DNA of 64,000 nt from Desulfotruncus alcoholivorax DSM 16058 (GTDB lineage: Bacteria; Bacillota; Desulfotomaculia; Desulfotomaculales; Desulfallaceae), in NCBI RefSeq assembly GCF_000430885.1, contig NZ_KE387266.1, forward strand, positions 116,595 to 180,594, read 5' to 3'. The translations under genes and the position numbers were made by a program. Each line of letters starts with the position of its first letter. Position 1 is the first letter of the stretch. The notes under the pieces are model-generated. The model did no database searches. It saw nothing but the letters and a program-made list of their open reading frames with translations, and was not told the origin of the DNA. Below, in pieces: positions 61,425 to 64,000 of the stretch.

Positions 61425-62876
61425 ATGAGGTATGCAAGTAAAAAAGGGGCGGGAATAGCCTTCAGGACGCTGACAGCAGAACAAATTAAAGAAATTCACA
61501 GCGCCAGTTGCCGTATTTTAAATGAGGTGGGGGTAATTGTCCACCACGACGAAGCAGCGGAACTGCTCAAAAAGGCCGGGGCCTATACCGATGCGGGCGG
61601 CCGGACCTACCTGTCCGACGCTTTGGTGGAATGGGCCATTCGGACGGCGCCCTCCAGGGTGACCATTTATAACAGGCTGGGAGCCCCGGCCATGTTTCTG
61701 GAAGACTCCAATGCCTATTTCGGCACCGGCTCGGATACTTTGATGTATATTGACCCCGCCGGCGGGGAAAGGCGTCCCTGGAACAGGGAAGACGTAGCGG
61801 CTGCGGTGCGTCTGGTTGACAACCTGCCCCAGCTTGATTTCGTTATGTCCATGGGTTTGCTGAGCGATGTGGACAAACGCATGATTTACCGCGAGCAGTA
61901 CGCCCTGATGCTTAAAAACAGCGTCAAGCCCCAGGTGATTATTGCCGAGGACAGGTCCACGGTGGACGATATTTTTGCCATGGCCGCGGCTGTCGCGGGC
62001 GGGAAAGAAAAATTGATGCACCAGCCGCTGTTTGCCTTATACACCGAACCAACTTCTCCGCTGCAGCTGCCCTTTGAGTCGGTGGATAAATTACTGGCCG
62101 CGGCGGAATATAAAATTCCGGTCAACTTTGCCTGCGGCGCCCTGGCCGGAGCGTCCACCCCGGTCACGGTGGCCGGGACAGTGGCCCAGGCCAACGCCGA
62201 GGCCCTTTGCGGCCTGGTGATTCACCAGCTGAAGAACCCGGGGGCACCGTTCCTTTACGGCTACGGTGATTCACCCCTTGATATGCGCACGATGCAGGCG
62301 ATTTACGCCGTGCCGCACGCGCTGCTGCTGCAGGGCTCACTGTGCGACCTGGCGCGCTTCTATGCGCTGCCTTCTTGGGGCTATGCCGGCTGCAGCAGCT
62401 CCAAGATGTGTGATGAGCAGGCGGTGATTGAGGCGACCATGTTTACACTGATGGGTGCCCTGCAGGGCTGCAATTTAATGCATGACGTGTTCTACATTGA
62501 ATCGGGGTACACCGGATCGGTGGAACTGCTCGTTTTGACCAATGAAGTAATCTCCCGGGTCAGGAACATGCTCCAGGGAGTGGATACCAGCCCCGAGTAC
62601 ATGGCTGTGGAGGCGGTAAAACGGGTCGGCCCCGGCGGAAACTTCCTGGGAGACGAACATACAGCCCGTCATTTCCGGGAAACCTGGCAGCCCGATCTTT
62701 CTGATTTCAACAGTTACGATGCCTGGGCGGCAGCCGGCGCAAAGAGTATGGGGCAGCGGGCCAGAGAAAAAGCCCGGCAGATTATGGCCACGCACCAGCC
62801 GGTTCCGGTTTCCGCCGAGGCGGAACAGGAAATTGAACGAATTCTGCGTGATGCCGAAAAAAGGCTTTGCGTTTAA
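61425..62876 (+). CDS. MttB-family methyltransferase (non-Pyl), copy 2
   Basis: 483 residues, paralogue of copy 1 with the same layout: GTGSDTLMYIDPAGGERRPW, GDSPLDMRTMQAIYAVPHA and VGPGGNFLGDEHTARH. No in-frame TAG. The two differ widely across the barrel, so they probably take different substrates or act as a heteromeric pair. It lies 15 bases after copy 1. Codon use looks the same in both. Confidence 0.92.
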   Translation: MRYASKKGAGIAFRTLTAEQIKEIHSASCRILNEVGVIVHHDEAAELLKKAGAYTDAGGRTYLSDALVEWAIRTAPSRVTIYNRLGAPAMFLEDSNAYFGTGSDTLMYIDPAGGERRPWNREDVAAAVRLVDNLPQLDFVMSMGLLSDVDKRMIYREQYALMLKNSVKPQVIIAEDRSTVDDIFAMAAAVAGGKEKLMHQPLFALYTEPTSPLQLPFESVDKLLAAAEYKIPVNFACGALAGASTPVTVAGTVAQANAEALCGLVIHQLKNPGAPFLYGYGDSPLDMRTMQAIYAVPHALLLQGSLCDLARFYALPSWGYAGCSSSKMCDEQAVIEATMFTLMGALQGCNLMHDVFYIESGYTGSVELLVLTNEVISRVRNMLQGVDTSPEYMAVEAVKRVGPGGNFLGDEHTARHFRETWQPDLSDFNSYDAWAAAGAKSMGQRAREKARQIMATHQPVPVSAEAEQEIERILRDAEKRLCV

Positions 62877-62916
62877 ATAAAGGATCAGCTAGATTTTTAT
62901 ACAGGAGGGTGTAATC

Positions 62917-63549
62917 ATGAGTAAATACCAGGAATTAGCCAACGCTGTAATCAAAGGAGACACGCAACAGGTAAAACAAATTACCCAGCAAATGCTGGAT
63001 GCGGGTGAACAACCGCTGGCCATTATCAATGAAGGCCTCATCCAGGGACTAAACGAAGTTGGGATACGCTTCAAGGAAGGCGAAATGTTCGTTCCGGAAA
63101 TGATGATGGCAGCCCAAGCGATGAAGGGCGGCGTGGAACTGGTGAAGCCCCTGATGGCTGGAACAGACATGCCTACAGCGGGTACAGTTGTGATTGGAAC
63201 TGTTAAAGGGGATTTGCACGATATCGGCAAAAACCTGGTGATAATGATGATGGAAAGCAGCGGGTTCAACGTGGTCGATTTAGGGGTAGATGTTCCCGTT
63301 GATAAATTCATCCAGGCCGTTAAGGACCATAAACCGCAAGTGGTGGGGATGTCAGCCCTGCTGACCACCACCATGCCGGTAATGAAGGAAGTAATTAATG
63401 CTCTGGATAAAGAAAACCTGCGCAGTGCCGTTAAGGTTGTTATCGGTGGAGCCCCTGTTTCCAAAGAATATGCGGACGAAATCGGCGCCGACGGCTATGC
63501 TGGTGATGCAGTGGTAGCCACAGAAATGTGCAAGCAGTTGCTTAATTAA
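62917..63549 (+). CDS. Methyl-accepting corrinoid protein (MttC/MtgC-like)
   Basis: 210 residues. An N-terminal four-helix cap (about 1-85) has QMLDAGEQPLAIINEGLIQG. The B12-binding Rossmann domain has the His ligand in DLHDIGKN (near residue 104), then SGFNVVDLGVDVP and ALLTTTMPVMK. It takes the methyl group from the MttB proteins and gives it to the methyltransferase of the type at 48312. AGGAGGG precedes the ATG, and a terminator follows. Confidence 0.95.
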   Translation: MSKYQELANAVIKGDTQQVKQITQQMLDAGEQPLAIINEGLIQGLNEVGIRFKEGEMFVPEMMMAAQAMKGGVELVKPLMAGTDMPTAGTVVIGTVKGDLHDIGKNLVIMMMESSGFNVVDLGVDVPVDKFIQAVKDHKPQVVGMSALLTTTMPVMKEVINALDKENLRSAVKVVIGGAPVSKEYADEIGADGYAGDAVVATEMCKQLLN

Positions 63550-63568
63550 TAATACCCCCTCATTTTAT

Positions 63569-63602
63569 AAGAACGCTTCTCTATTTGGAGCGTTCTTTTT
63601 TA
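63569..63602 (+). terminator. Intrinsic terminator after the corrinoid protein gene
   Basis: AAGAACGCT (63569-63577) pairs with AGCGTTCTT (63589-63597), then a run of T. Confidence 0.92.
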
Positions 63603-63702
63603 TATTTACAGGCGTCCCCTTGTCCTTTTCAGCCGGGTTTCAATAATTATCATGTAGACGTAACTCAATATTTAAAATAAAATTATTTAAAATAGTCTAA
63701 AT

Positions 63703-64000
63703 AGGGCTTGCTGAACGAAAAAAAATCCAATAATCTCAAGGATTTGGGAGCATATTTGTCGAATTAATATGCATGGAAAATGCGTCAAATAATGCAAAAA
63801 CCTTGCACCTGGAGGTAAAATATGTTCCGTAAATTGGAAAAGCAATACTATCTCGAAGAATTCATACTCCCATTTGAAGGTAAACTTAAGGCCGACAATC
63901 GCTGGGTGAAACTTTCAAAAATTATCCCTTGGGATACCATCGAAGACCGCTACGCAGAACATTTTCCCGGCAGACGTGGCCAGGTGGCCAAACCTGTACG
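63703..64000 (+). mobile_element. Insertion sequence, left part (cut by the window edge)
   Basis: The transposase gene begins at 63822, and GGGCTTGCTGAACG at about 63704 is a plausible left terminal repeat. The right end lies outside, so ends and target duplication cannot be confirmed. Confidence 0.6.
63822..64000 (+). CDS. Transposase N-terminal part (IS5/IS1182-like), truncated by window end
   Basis: The frame starts MFRKLEKQYYLEEF and continues with LPFEGKLKADNRWVKLSKI and HFPGRRGQVAK, typical of the N-terminal domain of IS5/IS1182-group transposases. CTGGAGG lies 9 bases before the ATG. The catalytic DDE part is beyond the window. It could be intact or broken. Confidence 0.85.
   Translation, partial: MFRKLEKQYYLEEFILPFEGKLKADNRWVKLSKIIPWDTIEDRYAEHFPGRRGQVAKPV

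Noticed and set aside
59949..62876. Pyrrolysine in the MttB genes
   Set aside because: Both frames are continuous over the normal family length with no in-frame TAG, so these are the non-Pyl type.
63791..63807. ATGCAA-N5-TTGCAC near the window end as another enhancer site
   Set aside because: The spacer is 5 bases rather than 7, and it lies inside the insertion sequence.

Overview
The window comes from the chromosome of an anaerobic, endospore-forming, Gram-positive bacterium, most like the Desulfotomaculum/Pelotomaculum group of Peptococcales. This assignment is inferred from gene content; no rRNA is present. The signs are the spoIIGA-sigE-sigG sporulation genes after ftsZ, a class III (oxygen-sensitive) ribonucleotide reductase, a selenocysteine formate dehydrogenase, a tungsten/molybdenum aldehyde:ferredoxin oxidoreductase, corrinoid methyltransferases and strong GGAGG ribosome sites. 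The organism evidently reads UGA as selenocysteine: two genes here carry an in-frame UGA followed by a bacterial SECIS-like hairpin.

Layout. 1-3347: a two-component system (kinase cut by the window edge) and a membrane PAS protein. 3344-4668: a putative sulfate-exporter-type permease with a 44-residue membrane protein after it. 4920-6871: an ABC exporter operon with its own GntR regulator. 7066-11776: a small thioredoxin-like selenoprotein that standard gene calling would truncate, then sbcCD. 11944-13831: a soluble PAS-PAS histidine kinase and a DUF3006 protein. 14081-22817: the division and sporulation cluster (ftsQ, two DUF881 genes, sbp, ftsA-like, ftsZ, spoIIGA, sigE, sigG, ylmC-like), with a Spo0A-box-like promoter region before spoIIGA and a very good forespore-type promoter before sigG. 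23076-25614: nrdR-nrdD. 25765-28545: a DUF169 protein and a RACo-type activator of corrinoid proteins. 28661-38367: a molybdenum region with two Moco-type riboswitches flanking a decayed fdhD, then fdhA (Sec), two moeA-type genes, a phosphatase fragment, modABC and a divergent excisionase-HTH/PBP regulator with a phased operator array.

38470-54278: histidine catabolism. hutP, hutI, ftcD, fchA, hutU and hutH convert histidine to glutamate plus a tetrahydrofolate one-carbon unit. A polar amino acid ABC transporter, probably for histidine, follows. Three leaders (before hutP, hutI and hutH) each carry NAG triplets every 7 nt, the known HutP RNA target, next to an intrinsic terminator. A sigma-54 activator, an aldehyde oxidoreductase and a methyl-tetrahydrofolate methyltransferase are interleaved with these genes.

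54790-63549: quaternary amine metabolism. An OpuC-like betaine/choline/carnitine transporter is followed by an iron-sulfur protein, two MttB-family methyltransferases without pyrrolysine, and a corrinoid protein. Methyl groups from an imported methylamine-type compound would pass to the corrinoid protein and then, through the enzyme at 48312, to tetrahydrofolate. Three sigma-54 promoters (48237, 54621, 59829) and a shared inverted repeat ATGCAA-N7-TTGCAT upstream of each, and upstream of the activator gene at 42156, suggest one regulon. The window ends inside an insertion sequence transposase.

Three families of short dispersed repeats (GGGGACA hairpins, AGTCAGGAGTC elements, and CATTGCGAGGAG palindromes) lie between genes throughout the window.
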